Source: Oribacterium parvum ACB1 (GTDB taxonomy: Bacteria; Bacillota; Clostridia; Lachnospirales; Lachnospiraceae). From it: a stretch of DNA of 64,000 bases. The position numbers and the translations under genes are program-made. This document shows, piece by piece, positions 33,951-43,185 of the stretch. The stretch is from positions 1,353,501 to 1,417,500 of the forward strand of contig NZ_KE148312.1 of assembly GCF_000238055.2 (NCBI RefSeq). Direction: 5' to 3'. A model generated the notes under the pieces. That model was not told the DNA's origin. It searched no databases and saw only the letters and a list, made by a program, of their open reading frames with translations. The first letter of the stretch is position 1. Each line of letters starts with the position of its first letter.

Positions 33951-34001
33951 GCAATTCTTAAAGACCATTGCTCAAGTAGCTTGCGCTGTCTCTTTACTGA
34001 A

Positions 34002-35105
34002 TCAATATTTTTGAAATCTAATGCTTTGAATATTGATGGGATTCGACACCGGTGCATCGTCCTGGTTGGTTTCCTGTGAGGCGATTTTTTCAACAACATC
34101 CATTCCTTCATAAACCTGCCCGAGTACGGTGTAGCGGCCGTCTAATTCGGGGATACCGCCGACTTCCCTGTACTTTGCCTTTACATTTTCCGGGAAGGAA
34201 ATAATGGGAAGGGAGGTTTCGTTTCGCACTTTGCTACACTGCACGATATAGAACTGATTTCCGTTTGTATGGGGACCGTTATTTCCCAAGCAGAGGGCGC
34301 CATTAAAGTTGTGGAGTTCCATATTGACCTCATCTTGGAAGAAACCGTTGTAGCTGGATTTTGATTCGTCTCCGGAACCGTCCAAGGCTCCTCCTTGGAT
34401 AACATAGTCCTTGATGACTCTGGCAAAGGGGGTTCCGTTATAGAAGCCTTGCTTGGAGAGCGTAATCCAGTTTTGTACGGCAATGGGAGCCTTCTTAGGG
34501 AAGAGACGCAATTTAATTACACCCGCATCGGTAGTCATGATACAAACTTCTTCTCCTCGTCTTGGCTTTTCCAACTGATATAGGCTTACATCGGATACGT
34601 CGATTCCTTTATCCTGCCAGAGAATCCCGATGATTTTCCACTTCTGCGCTTGTGCATCCCCAAGCTGTGCCATTTTCATAAGAACGGTATGCTCAGTCAC
34701 TTTGTTTGATCGTTCCGTAACCTGAAACTTTAATTCCATGATACCACGAAGATCATTGTACTCATCGGTCCCGCTTACACGGTGGAGTATCGGCATCTTA
34801 CTGTAGATATAGCGGATGTCTTTTTTTCCTTCAAAGCTTCGGAAGAAATTACGGATTACTTCTTTTTCTTCTTCTGCAATATCCGGAACAATAAAGTCTT
34901 CGATGCCTTTCTGCTCTTTAATGGCCTTGATAAACTCTTCTTCACGTGCCTGCAAAAGAGTTTCGTCCCAGCGACGGGATAACATCTGCCAGGTCTGCAC
35001 TTCGTCATCATAATTTTTGGCAAAGCCGGTAAAGGCAGTGAGAGAAAGTATTCCGAATAGGGCACAACCAAGTGCAAGAGCGAGTTTCACGAACGATTTT
35101 CTCAT
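34002..35105 (-). CDS. Secreted cyclophilin-type peptidyl-prolyl isomerase
   Basis: The 367-residue product begins with a signal peptide (L-A-L-G-C-A-L-F-G-I-L-S-L-T-A-F), then a helical region of about 150 residues of unknown role. From about residue 190 a cyclophilin domain follows: P-I-A-V-Q-N-W-I, G-T-P-F-A-R-V-I-K-D-Y-V-I-Q-G-G-A, and N-G-N-Q-F-Y-I-V. The usual F-H-R-V active-site segment appears here as F-A-R-V, keeping the Arg. It should assist folding of exported proteins. The gene stands alone with GGAGTTTGT before the start. Confidence 0.9.
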   Translation of the reverse strand: MRKSFVKLALALGCALFGILSLTAFTGFAKNYDDEVQTWQMLSRRWDETLLQAREEEFIKAIKEQKGIEDFIVPDIAEEEKEVIRNFFRSFEGKKDIRYIYSKMPILHRVSGTDEYNDLRGIMELKFQVTERSNKVTEHTVLMKMAQLGDAQAQKWKIIGILWQDKGIDVSDVSLYQLEKPRRGEEVCIMTTDAGVIKLRLFPKKAPIAVQNWITLSKQGFYNGTPFARVIKDYVIQGGALDGSGDESKSSYNGFFQDEVNMELHNFNGALCLGNNGPHTNGNQFYIVQCSKVRNETSLPIISFPENVKAKYREVGGIPELDGRYTVLGQVYEGMDVVEKIASQETNQDDAPVSNPINIQSIRFQKY

Positions 35106-35129
35106 ACAAACTCCTTTCTGTCATGAGAA

Positions 35130-35149
35130 CTTATGCAAATTTACATAAG
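35130..35149. promoter_or_regulatory. 20-bp near-perfect palindrome upstream of the cyclophilin gene
   Basis: CTTATGCAAA and TTTACATAAG are complementary at nine of ten positions. The site is 25 nt upstream of the cyclophilin start and could be an operator or an mRNA hairpin. The remainder of the gene-free stretch 35106-35416 is AT-rich with a TATAAT at 35233-35238 but no good -35. Confidence 0.35.
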
Positions 35150-35416
35150 TAGAATGGTGAATTGCAGTTTATATTTCATTAATAATAACAAAATATTTTT
35201 AATATTTAAAGTATAAAATAGAAAAAACTTACTATAATTCATGCAAGGTGAAATGGATAGCTTTTCAAGCGTATGAATTAGATGTAGTAAAAAAGGAACG
35301 ATTATCGCCTAAACTTCTACACAGGTAGCTATGGTATTTCTTTGGGAATCACGGTAAGATAGGTTGTTGTATTTTAGAAAATAAGCCGAATAGGCAGAGA
35401 GAATAGAGAGTATAAA

Positions 35417-38020
35417 ATGAAGGCAAAGAACTTGGGAATCTTAGCGGCGGAGGGCTTTCCTGTGCCAAAATTCATCGTGCTTTCGGAAAGAGAAGAGCCG
35501 GATCTTTCTTTTTCCGAAAAGGACTTCTTTGCCGTTCGCTCCAATTTTTCCGCAGAAGACGGCGGGGAGCATTCCTTTGCAGGGCAGTTTTTGACGCGTT
35601 TAAATGTAAAAAGAGAGAAGGTAGAGGAAGCGGTGCAGGAGGTTTTTGCGTCCTACGCCGGAAGCCTGGATTATAAAGAAAAGGCGAATAGGGGGAAGGA
35701 AGAATACTGTTCCCAAAAGCAGGGGAAAGAAGAACTGCAGGAGAAAGCAGAACAGAAAAAAGCAGAACAGAAAAAAGCGGAACAGAGAAAAGTAGAATCG
35801 TCAGTAGAAACCGTCATCATTCAGGAAATGCTTTTTCCGGAAAAATCCGGTGTCCTGTTTACAAAAAATCCAAAAGGACTTCTCAGCGAAATGGTGGCGG
35901 TTCTCGGACAGGGTCTCGGAGATAAGGTAGTGGAGGATCAGGAAAATGTACTGACCTACCACTATTTTCCGGGGGAATGTTTGTATCAAGAGGGAAAACT
36001 GCGGGATAACTATATGGGAGATGAAAAGGATGCAGACTTAGAGAAAGCAAGTCGGATTCGCTTAGAGAACGAAAACTTTGCTGATTCAAAGAAAGACCAT
36101 CGTGCCGGAACACTTGTTCTTACAGAGAAAGAGCTTAAAACATTATTTACCCTTGGCGAAAGAATCGAGCAGTTATTTCAAAAACCCATGGATATAGAAT
36201 TTGCCATAGAAGGGGGGAAGATTTACATTTTACAGGCCAGAGAAATCACTACTTTAGACACACATCTTCCCATTCGAATTTTAGACAACAGCAATATCTC
36301 CGAAAGCTTTCCGGGAATCTGCCTTCCTCTTAGTGTGAGCTTTGCAAAGGAAATGTACTGCGGGATTTTTACTTCTCTCGGAAGACGCTTTCTGGGGAAA
36401 AAAGTTTCTTCCTATAAGGAACTTTTTCAACGCATGGTGGGAGAATTTTCCGGAAGAATGTATTATGAAATCTCCTCTTGGTATGATATCCTGCGTCTCC
36501 TTCCCTTTTCTAAGAAAATCATTCCGGTATGGCAGGGAATGCTTGGGGTATCCAATGAAGAAATATCCTTTTCCAAGAAGAAGCCGAGCTTCTTTTTAAA
36601 GTGCAGAATAGCCTTTTTATTTTGCTATTACTTTTTAGTTTCCCAAAGGAAAATGAAGGCCTTGGATTGCTTTTTTAAAGAGCGCTATGCCTCTTATACA
36701 AAACAGGTAGAAGACGAAGAGGATGTCAAGGCTCTATTTTCGCTCTTTTTAAAGATGAAGGAAGACCTCTTAAGAGAGTGGGATATTACTTTGATGAATG
36801 ACATGGTGTCCTTTATCAGTACGCATCTGTATGGGAAGAAAACGGCATTTTCCTTAGAAACCATGAAGCCTGTGCGAGCGCTTTCCGCCTTAAAGGCAGT
36901 AGCTGGAAAGCATGGCTTAGACAGCGGAGAATACCGCAGGGAAAAGAAAAGCTATATTTCTGCCTATGGAGACCGGATAGAGGGAGAGCTGAAGCTGGAA
37001 ACCAGAACCTACAGAACCAATGAAGAGCTTCTGGACCGGTGGATTTTGGATGCTTTAGAGACGGAAAAGGCGGGGCAAGATTCCCGGGGAGATTTTCCGA
37101 AAGAAAAGTATAGCCTTCGGAAAGACTGTTCGGAAGCGGAGCATAGTATGCAAAAAGCTTATGGGAAGAAAGACAGTTTTGAGAAAGATAGCATAGAGAC
37201 AGATTGCTCGGAGAAAGATTGCGAAGAGACGAGCCGTATGGAGAAGCCCTCTGAGGCGAAACTGCGAAAGTCTTTCCTTTATCGTCTAGCCGAATCCTCC
37301 TGCAATAATCGGGAGATTTCCCGTCTTCATCGCACTAGATGCTTCGGTCTTATGCGGAGCATTGTAGATAAGATTGGAGAGAAAACGATAGGTTTTGATG
37401 TATACTATCTTAGCTTAGAGGAATTAGAGGAAATGCTCTTTTCCGGCAAGGATTTTTCCTTGAAAATTGCAAGAGACAAGGAACTTCGAAAGGCCTATGA
37501 AAGACTTCCTGTTTTGTCCCGGGTAAAACTCCTCGGAAAGGTGGATAGAGATCCTCTGGAAGGGGAAATTAGGGTTTTAAGTTATGAATCCTTCAAGGGA
37601 AAGGGAAATAAAGAAGGAAAAAGCCGGGATACAGAAGAGGGAAAAGGAGAAACGGAAAGAAAAGAGGATGGCGAATCCACTCCAAGAGTTTTCCTTGGGA
37701 GAGGCGTTTCCAAGGGCATTTTCCGGGGAGAGGTTTTAAAGATTAAACGCTTACAGGAGATAAGAGTAGCGGAGGCTAAGGGGAAAATCCTCTTAAGCTA
37801 TTCTACAGACCCGGGTTGGTTCCCGTATCTCAATATGGCGGAAGGGCTCATTACGGAAAGAGGCTCTCTGCTATCCCACAGTGCCATTCTTGCAAGAGAG
37901 CTGGAAAAGCCTGCGGTGGTCAATATTCCGAATATTATGGAGGAGCTGCACAGCGGAGACATTGTGGAGATAGACGGGGATTTAGGTATTTGCAGTGTCA
38001 TACAGCAAAGGGAAAAATAG
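35417..38020 (+). CDS. PEP-utilising enzyme related to pyruvate phosphate dikinase / PEP synthase
   Basis: The 867-residue product has the ATP-binding PPDK N-terminal domain (F-A-V-R-S-N-F-S-A-E-D-G and S-F-A-G-Q-F; V-I-I-Q-E-M-L-F-P-E-K-S-G-V-L-F-T; I-E-F-A-I-E-G-G-K-I-Y-I-L-Q-A-R) and a C-terminal phosphohistidine domain (T-E-R-G-S-L-L-S-H-S-A-I-L-A-R-E, His near 821). The C-terminal pyruvate/PEP TIM barrel of true PpsA is absent, so it resembles swivelling-histidine phosphotransferases such as rifampicin phosphotransferase. Three low-complexity insertions interrupt it, near residues 88-130, 553-620 and 722-756. As first gene of the lipid cluster it may phosphorylate a lipid or prenyl alcohol; that is inference. 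Confidence 0.8.
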   Translation: MKAKNLGILAAEGFPVPKFIVLSEREEPDLSFSEKDFFAVRSNFSAEDGGEHSFAGQFLTRLNVKREKVEEAVQEVFASYAGSLDYKEKANRGKEEYCSQKQGKEELQEKAEQKKAEQKKAEQRKVESSVETVIIQEMLFPEKSGVLFTKNPKGLLSEMVAVLGQGLGDKVVEDQENVLTYHYFPGECLYQEGKLRDNYMGDEKDADLEKASRIRLENENFADSKKDHRAGTLVLTEKELKTLFTLGERIEQLFQKPMDIEFAIEGGKIYILQAREITTLDTHLPIRILDNSNISESFPGICLPLSVSFAKEMYCGIFTSLGRRFLGKKVSSYKELFQRMVGEFSGRMYYEISSWYDILRLLPFSKKIIPVWQGMLGVSNEEISFSKKKPSFFLKCRIAFLFCYYFLVSQRKMKALDCFFKERYASYTKQVEDEEDVKALFSLFLKMKEDLLREWDITLMNDMVSFISTHLYGKKTAFSLETMKPVRALSALKAVAGKHGLDSGEYRREKKSYISAYGDRIEGELKLETRTYRTNEELLDRWILDALETEKAGQDSRGDFPKEKYSLRKDCSEAEHSMQKAYGKKDSFEKDSIETDCSEKDCEETSRMEKPSEAKLRKSFLYRLAESSCNNREISRLHRTRCFGLMRSIVDKIGEKTIGFDVYYLSLEELEEMLFSGKDFSLKIARDKELRKAYERLPVLSRVKLLGKVDRDPLEGEIRVLSYESFKGKGNKEGKSRDTEEGKGETERKEDGESTPRVFLGRGVSKGIFRGEVLKIKRLQEIRVAEAKGKILLSYSTDPGWFPYLNMAEGLITERGSLLSHSAILARELEKPAVVNIPNIMEELHSGDIVEIDGDLGICSVIQQREK

Positions 38021-38090
38021 GATTGCAAGACAAGTGAGAGGGGAAATCCGAAACTTTAATCTCCCACTTGTTTTAAAATAGAGAGGGAAA

Positions 38091-39173
38091 ATGAAGAACT
38101 ATCGAATCAAAGCGGTAAAGGATCAAGGGGAGAAAGAGCAGTTTTTAAATCTTCCCGCTATGCTATATAAAAAGGCACAGCTTATGCAGGACAGGAAAAT
38201 GGAGGAAGCGGTACTTTCGGGAAAGCACATTTTAGTGCAAGGAAATCTTCGTTTTCTGCCCTTTCTTTGCGTAAGCGTTTCTGAGGAAAAAGAAAGCGTA
38301 GCAGGGCGGATTGCTTTAACACTGTATGAAGATGAGGACTACGGCTTTGCAGGCTTCTATGAAAGTATAGAGGAAGAGGAAGTTGCCCTTTTACTCTTGG
38401 GAGCCTGCGAAAGGGAAGCCCAAAAAGCAGGGAAAAAAGGACTGAAAGGCCCGATTGACCTTTCCTTTTTCGGGAGGTATCGTTTTGCTTTGGAAGAAAA
38501 AATGCCCTATACCGGGGAACCGGCGAATAAAGCCTATTATCCTTATCTTTTTGAAAAAGCAGGATTTCAGATCTGTAAGCGTTATGTTTCCCACTTTTAC
38601 GATGTTTTGGATCCTTCCTATGAAAATGTAAAGGCAAAGAAGCGCTTGGAACATTTTCAGGAAAAGGGCTATCGATTTTTGCACCCTACAAAAGAGAACT
38701 TTGACCGATATCTTTCGGGAATTTATCCGCTTTTAATGGAGCGTTATAAGGATTTTCAAGGCTTTCGCCATATTGACAAAGAGTCTTTTCTAATCCTTTA
38801 CAGCTCCTTAAAGTATATTGTAGATGAAGAAATGGTCTTTTTGGCTTATGATAAGGAAGAGCTGAAAGGTTTCTTCCTCTGCCTTCCGGACTATGGAAAT
38901 CTACTGCAACAGTCTCTCAATCCGATTCGCCTTTTGCACATTCTTCTCCGGAAAAGAAGGCCAAGCTGCTATATTCTTTTGTATTTGGCGGTGAAGAAAG
39001 GTTCAGAGGGTCTGGGACTGGCCTTTTCTCAGCTGGTCGCGGAAAGATTAAAAAAGAAAAAGGCAAGGTCTATTGCGGCACTGATTCAAAAAGGGAAGGC
39101 CAGCGAAGGCTATTTTCAGGATAAATGCGTGGGAAGTAGAGAGTATGTATTGTTAGCAAAGGAGTTTTCGTAA
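38091..39173 (+). CDS. GNAT-superfamily acyltransferase-like protein
   Basis: The 360-residue product resembles a large two-lobed GNAT family. It has G-F-A-G-F-Y-E-S, then G-L-K-G-P-I-D-L-S-F-F, A-Y-Y-P-Y-L-F-E-K-A-G-F, and a second lobe with V-F-L-A-Y and A-F-S-Q-L-V-A-E-R-L-K. No substrate can be assigned. It lies 70 nt after the PEP-utilising enzyme and 6 nt before dgkA, so it belongs to the lipid operon. N- or O-acylation of a lipid head group or precursor would fit. Confidence 0.6.
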   Translation: MKNYRIKAVKDQGEKEQFLNLPAMLYKKAQLMQDRKMEEAVLSGKHILVQGNLRFLPFLCVSVSEEKESVAGRIALTLYEDEDYGFAGFYESIEEEEVALLLLGACEREAQKAGKKGLKGPIDLSFFGRYRFALEEKMPYTGEPANKAYYPYLFEKAGFQICKRYVSHFYDVLDPSYENVKAKKRLEHFQEKGYRFLHPTKENFDRYLSGIYPLLMERYKDFQGFRHIDKESFLILYSSLKYIVDEEMVFLAYDKEELKGFFLCLPDYGNLLQQSLNPIRLLHILLRKRRPSCYILLYLAVKKGSEGLGLAFSQLVAERLKKKKARSIAALIQKGKASEGYFQDKCVGSREYVLLAKEFS

Positions 39174-39179
39174 ACTTAG

Positions 39180-39536
39180 ATGAAAAATATCACGTTTCGA
39201 CAAAGTGTAGCCTGTGCTCTGAAAGGGCTGTATTTCGGTCTAAAAACAGAGAAAAATTATAAATATTACCTCTGTCTGAATGTCCTTTTTGTTCTATTGG
39301 ATTTCTTTTTAAAAGCAGATTTGGCCACTTGGTATGCGGTGATTTTATGCTCTGCCGGGGTGTACGCAATGGAGTATATGAACACGGCAATAGAACATCT
39401 TTGTGATTTTTCGACAAAGGAGGAGCACCCGGAAATCAAGGTAACGAAGGATTTAGCGGCAGCAGGAGTGCTTTGCTTCGGCATTGCTTTCTTTCTGATT
39501 CAGGGGATTGCCATCGGAAAGTATTTTTTGGGGTAA
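39180..39536 (+). CDS. dgkA: Diacylglycerol/undecaprenol kinase family protein
   Basis: The 118-residue product has the DgkA layout: a short amphipathic N-terminus, membrane segments, the catalytic helix E-Y-M-N-T-A-I-E, and the conserved K-V-T-K-D-L-A-A-A-G-V motif. It phosphorylates a membrane lipid alcohol (diacylglycerol or a polyprenol) with ATP. Its place directly before a CarS-like cytidylyltransferase suggests that its phosphorylated product could be activated next. Confidence 0.9.
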   Translation: MKNITFRQSVACALKGLYFGLKTEKNYKYYLCLNVLFVLLDFFLKADLATWYAVILCSAGVYAMEYMNTAIEHLCDFSTKEEHPEIKVTKDLAAAGVLCFGIAFFLIQGIAIGKYFLG

Positions 39537-39545
39537 ATAGTATTT

Positions 39546-40136
39546 ATGCAGTGGATATTGTCTTTATACATCACCATGTTCCCGGTGATTTTGGCAGGCG
39601 TTTTCAATATGCTGCTTTTGAAAATTCCTTTCTTGAAGAGTCGTTGCAAACCGATTGACGGAGGGAAAAACTGGACAGACGGAAAGCGGATTTTCGGGGA
39701 CAGTAAAAGTGTTTTGGGATTTTGGCTCATGACTCTTCTTGGCGGCTTTATGGAACTCTTTTGGGGACTTCTCTTGCAGGGCTTAGGAGAAACTAAGCGA
39801 AGCCTTTTGTATTTGTACTTTGAAAATGCCCCCGGATTTAATTTTCTGATTGGCATGCTTTTCGGCTTTTTGTATATGCTCTTCGAACTGCCCAATAGCT
39901 TTATCAAAAGGAGACTTTCGGTTTCTGCATCGGAGCAGGGAGACAGAAGGCGAGGGCTAAAGCTCATTTTCTTTGTTTTGGATCAAATTGATTCCATGCT
40001 TGGGATTATGCTTTGCCTTGGCATACTGGTGCATCTGACACCTGTACAAACTGTATTAGCGATTTTCCTGGGAGGGTTTACCCATGTTCTCGTGAACTGT
40101 CTACTGATTCTCTTTAGGGTGCGGAAATATCTATAA
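39546..40136 (+). CDS. CDP-archaeol-synthase-like integral membrane cytidylyltransferase
   Basis: The 196-residue membrane protein shows the CarS/CdsA-like signature: K-P-I-D-G-G-K-N-W-T-D-G-K-R-I-F-G-D-S-K followed by a G-F segment, then a long loop and a second conserved stretch, L-D-Q-I-D-S-M-L-G-I. CarS proteins make CDP-archaeol from CTP and unsaturated archaetidic acid in archaea; bacterial homologues are less studied. It lies 9 nt after dgkA and upstream of pssA and psd. It would supply a CDP-lipid to PssA. Confidence 0.75.
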   Translation: MQWILSLYITMFPVILAGVFNMLLLKIPFLKSRCKPIDGGKNWTDGKRIFGDSKSVLGFWLMTLLGGFMELFWGLLLQGLGETKRSLLYLYFENAPGFNFLIGMLFGFLYMLFELPNSFIKRRLSVSASEQGDRRRGLKLIFFVLDQIDSMLGIMLCLGILVHLTPVQTVLAIFLGGFTHVLVNCLLILFRVRKYL

Positions 40137-40243
40137 AAAACTGAAAAATAGTCATTAAATAAATAGAATATATTGGCAAATAGCAGAGGAAATAGAAATA
40201 CAAATGCTAAGAATATTTTGTTGCATTCGTTGAGGAAAAATTA

Positions 40244-40846
40244 ATGAAGAAAATTTTTTTAGGGGTCTATCACCCCAGTGTGCTTTTAACCTATCTTGGA
40301 CTTTCCCTTTCTTTATATGGAATCTTCTATGGGAGAAGCTTGGCATTTTCCCTTATTTTGCTTCTTCTTGCCGGGCTTTGCGATACCTTTGACGGCATGG
40401 TGGCCAACTCTTTTCAAAGAAATGATTTGGAAAAAGCCTTCGGAGTGCAGATTGATTCTTTGGCAGATATGATTTCCTTTGGCGTTTTTCCGGTGCAGAT
40501 TTATCTACAGTACTTTGCAAAGCTTGGCATCTTTTCTTTTGCGCTTTCTGTAGTATATCTCCTTTCGGTGGTGACCAGACTTGCTTACTTTAACGTAAGC
40601 GCCGGGGAGAAGAGAGATTATTTCATTGGCCTTGCCGTGACCTATGCCTCTTTCTTCATTCCCTGCTATGGTCTTTTAAGTTTATATTTTTCCATTGAGA
40701 AAATCCTCCCCGGAGAGCTTTTGTATGTCTTACTCTCTTTCTTCTTCGTTTTTCATTTCAAGATGAAGAAGCCGAGTTTGAAAGCACGCATCGGCCTACT
40801 GCTTTTAGCTGTTCTCTTTGTGATTTTACTCGCGAGAAAGCTGTAG
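40244..40846 (+). CDS. pssA: CDP-alcohol phosphatidyltransferase, probable phosphatidylserine synthase
   Basis: The 200-residue membrane protein has the CDP-alcohol phosphatidyltransferase core: C-D-T-F-D-G-M-V-A, then F-G-V-Q-I-D-S-L-A-D-M-I-S-F-G. The usual A-R after D-G-x-x is A-N, and the spacer to the next Gly is longer than in the short consensus. I recall this variant from some clostridial phosphatidylserine synthases but cannot confirm it here. Six hydrophobic segments are visible. It should join a CDP-activated lipid to serine; psd follows 36 nt downstream. Confidence 0.85.
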   Translation: MKKIFLGVYHPSVLLTYLGLSLSLYGIFYGRSLAFSLILLLLAGLCDTFDGMVANSFQRNDLEKAFGVQIDSLADMISFGVFPVQIYLQYFAKLGIFSFALSVVYLLSVVTRLAYFNVSAGEKRDYFIGLAVTYASFFIPCYGLLSLYFSIEKILPGELLYVLLSFFFVFHFKMKKPSLKARIGLLLLAVLFVILLARKL

Positions 40847-40882
40847 GCGGAAAAGCAAATACTGCCGGGGGAGAAACAATTT

Positions 40883-42208
40883 ATGCAAAGAGAACATAAA
40901 AGCCGCATGTTGAAGACGTTGAAAAGTTTTATGCAGAAGAAGCAGACAGAAGGTATTAGGGAAAAAACGATAAAAAAGGAGCAAAATGCCCCTTCCATTA
41001 TCGAGCGAAAAACAGGAAGGCTGATTCAAGAAGAGGAGTACGGACAGAAAGCCATTTATTTTTTGTACCATCATTTTCTCGGAAGACTTCTTCTCAAAAT
41101 GATTTTTGCCCGCCCCTATTTTTCCTTTCTTCGAGGCTTGTATTACAACAGCTTTCTTTCTAAAAAAGAGATTGCGCCTTTCGTGGAAAAATACGGACTT
41201 CCCAAGGAGTATTTAAAGAAAAATTATAATAGCTTTGGGGCTTTCTTTTCCAGAAAAGAAGCGGTGTACTTAAGGGATGCGGGGAAAGAAAATACGAAGG
41301 ACAATGGAGAGGATTGGAAGGAAAAGATACGAGAAAACGGACAGGAAAAAGGACGGGAAAAAGGACGGGAAGGGCAGCAGCCTTTTTATGCCACAGCATC
41401 CGGAAAGGTTCTGGCGTATAAAATAGATCAAGAAGGAAGGATTGTGCTTCCGGAGAAATCTGATTCGAAAAAAGAGAGCAGTACGAAAGGTAGTACGAAA
41501 AACTGTGCTAAAGGATTGACCGGGTTACAGGAAGATGCTACTCGGAAAGATAGACCGAATGAAAGACAGAATGAAAGACAGAATGAAAGAAAGGCATCCA
41601 ATCCGCTCCCTTTGGAAATCAAAGGAAATCTCTATTCCATAGAAAAAATTCTGAAAGCGCCCTGTCCGGAATTCTTGAAAGGTGGAACGCTATTGGTTTT
41701 TCGCCTGAGCTTGCCGGACTATCATCGCTATATTTTCCCGGCTAGAGGAAAGCTTTTAAGAACAAAGAAAATCAAGGGAAGACTGGACAGCGTACGAAAA
41801 GAGGCAGCCCACTTTAAGGCATTTTCCGAAAACAAAAGAGAAATCAGTCTTTTGGAACTGAGTAGCATGGGGAAAATCCTTCATGTGGAAGTGGGGGCAA
41901 TGCTGGTGGGGCATATTCATAATCATGTGGGATGTAAACCGTCTTTCGATAAAGTCGTAGAGTGCCATAAAGAAAAAGGGACAGAGTGTTGTAGAGAAAA
42001 GGGAAATATTCAAATTAGCGGGAAAAATCATTTGGCTCATTGCTTTGCCGCAGGAGAAGAAAAGGGCTATTTTTCCTTGGGCGGCTCGACTATTGTGGAA
42101 ATGCTCAATGATAAAATTGTGATTGACGATGACCTTTTTGAGAATACGAACAAGGGCTTGGAAACGAAGCTGGAAATCGGGGAAAGGATAGGCTATGGAA
42201 AGGCTTAA
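40883..42208 (+). CDS. psd: Phosphatidylserine decarboxylase with three low-complexity insertions
   Basis: The 441-residue product carries the Psd hallmarks: S-F-G-A-F-F-S-R at the N-terminal side, A-T-A-S-G-K-V, P-D-Y-H-R-Y, and the self-cleavage/pyruvoyl site G-Y-F-S-L-G-G-S-T-I-V (Ser402). Insertions rich in K, E, R, N, Q and S lie at about residues 132-165 and 192-240, with a third Cys/Lys-rich one at about 352-390 just before the cleavage site. Without them the length is normal. It converts phosphatidylserine to phosphatidylethanolamine at the membrane. The stop overlaps the next gene by 14 nt. Confidence 0.9.
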   Translation: MQREHKSRMLKTLKSFMQKKQTEGIREKTIKKEQNAPSIIERKTGRLIQEEEYGQKAIYFLYHHFLGRLLLKMIFARPYFSFLRGLYYNSFLSKKEIAPFVEKYGLPKEYLKKNYNSFGAFFSRKEAVYLRDAGKENTKDNGEDWKEKIRENGQEKGREKGREGQQPFYATASGKVLAYKIDQEGRIVLPEKSDSKKESSTKGSTKNCAKGLTGLQEDATRKDRPNERQNERQNERKASNPLPLEIKGNLYSIEKILKAPCPEFLKGGTLLVFRLSLPDYHRYIFPARGKLLRTKKIKGRLDSVRKEAAHFKAFSENKREISLLELSSMGKILHVEVGAMLVGHIHNHVGCKPSFDKVVECHKEKGTECCREKGNIQISGKNHLAHCFAAGEEKGYFSLGGSTIVEMLNDKIVIDDDLFENTNKGLETKLEIGERIGYGKA

Positions 42209-43160
42209 ACGCTTAAATATCTACTTTAAGGAAATGTATCCCATAGTGCCAAGATTGGGACTGGGCGTAATGATTTTCCTGGAAATCTACTTTATTGTGC
42301 TCTTAAATCATGGTGTGGGAAAGGATACACTTCTTTCGTATCACTCGGTAGAGGGACAGTCGGCATTTTACAGCTTTTTTGTGCAGCATGATATTTTGGG
42401 CATGCTAATTTGCAGCTTCACGGTTTTTAGCTTCTTACTTTGGCTAAGAATTGCGGATGACTTTAAGGACTATGAGCTGGATAAGCGACTCTTTGCTTTT
42501 CGCCCCCTTCCCTCCGGAAGAGTGACGAAGACGGATCTAAGGATATTTGCGACCATTCTCATTTCCTTTACCTTGCTCCTTAACTTCCTTTTTATGAAGA
42601 ACTTTATCTTCTGCTTTATTCTTTACACCTACGGAAGCTTAATGGCGGTGTGGTTTTTCCAAAAGCATAAGATTGCAAAGTCCCTGCCACTGGCTCTCGT
42701 TACTCATAACCCGGTGCAGATTCTTTTAAACCTCTACGTGATTTCCTATACCATTATGAAGTATAAACTGCCCGTTTTCGATATTACCAATTTCATGGCA
42801 GTGCTTACCCTGTATTTTCCGGCGCTTATTTGGGAGATTTCCAGAAAAATTCGGGCGCCGGAGGAAGAGACGGAATATGTGACCTATTCCAAGCTTTTCG
42901 GCTATAAAAAATGTATCCGCTTTGTCTTTATTTTGACTTGGGTAGACATTTGCACGAACTTCATCCTGGTATGGAGGCTGAGCCGCTTGTCCGTTTTGCT
43001 CCTTTTCTTAAACGCTTTATGGTGTTCCTACTGCTTCTATGACTATGCAAAAAGTCCGGGGCGTTATCGTATTGTGTCCAAAGTGGAAAGATACACCTAT
43101 ATTCAGGAAAGCCTGATGATTTTAACGATAGTGGGATTTTTGCTTTTTGGAAGAATATAG
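42195..43160 (+). CDS. UbiA-superfamily membrane prenyltransferase-like protein
   Basis: The 321-residue protein has about eight hydrophobic segments. The first cytoplasmic motif reads A-D-D-F-K-D-Y-E-L-D-K-R with F-R-P-L-P-S-G-R-V after it, which is the N-D-x-x-D-x-x-x-D and R-P-x-x-x-G pattern of UbiA enzymes. The second loop (W-E-I-S-R-K-I-R-A-P-E-E-E) occupies the place of the second Asp-rich motif but uses Glu. UbiA enzymes attach prenyl chains to acceptors, including the ether-lipid precursor in archaea. It is the last gene of the cluster and overlaps psd. A strong terminator follows. Confidence 0.72.
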   Translation: MERLKRLNIYFKEMYPIVPRLGLGVMIFLEIYFIVLLNHGVGKDTLLSYHSVEGQSAFYSFFVQHDILGMLICSFTVFSFLLWLRIADDFKDYELDKRLFAFRPLPSGRVTKTDLRIFATILISFTLLLNFLFMKNFIFCFILYTYGSLMAVWFFQKHKIAKSLPLALVTHNPVQILLNLYVISYTIMKYKLPVFDITNFMAVLTLYFPALIWEISRKIRAPEEETEYVTYSKLFGYKKCIRFVFILTWVDICTNFILVWRLSRLSVLLLFLNALWCSYCFYDYAKSPGRYRIVSKVERYTYIQESLMILTIVGFLLFGRI

Positions 43161-43185
43161 AATAGTATTTATATATAAAATAAAA

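Noticed and set aside
36342..36599. Possible extra gene inside the PEP-utilising enzyme gene
   Set aside because: It lies in another frame of a continuous, domain-supported coding sequence.
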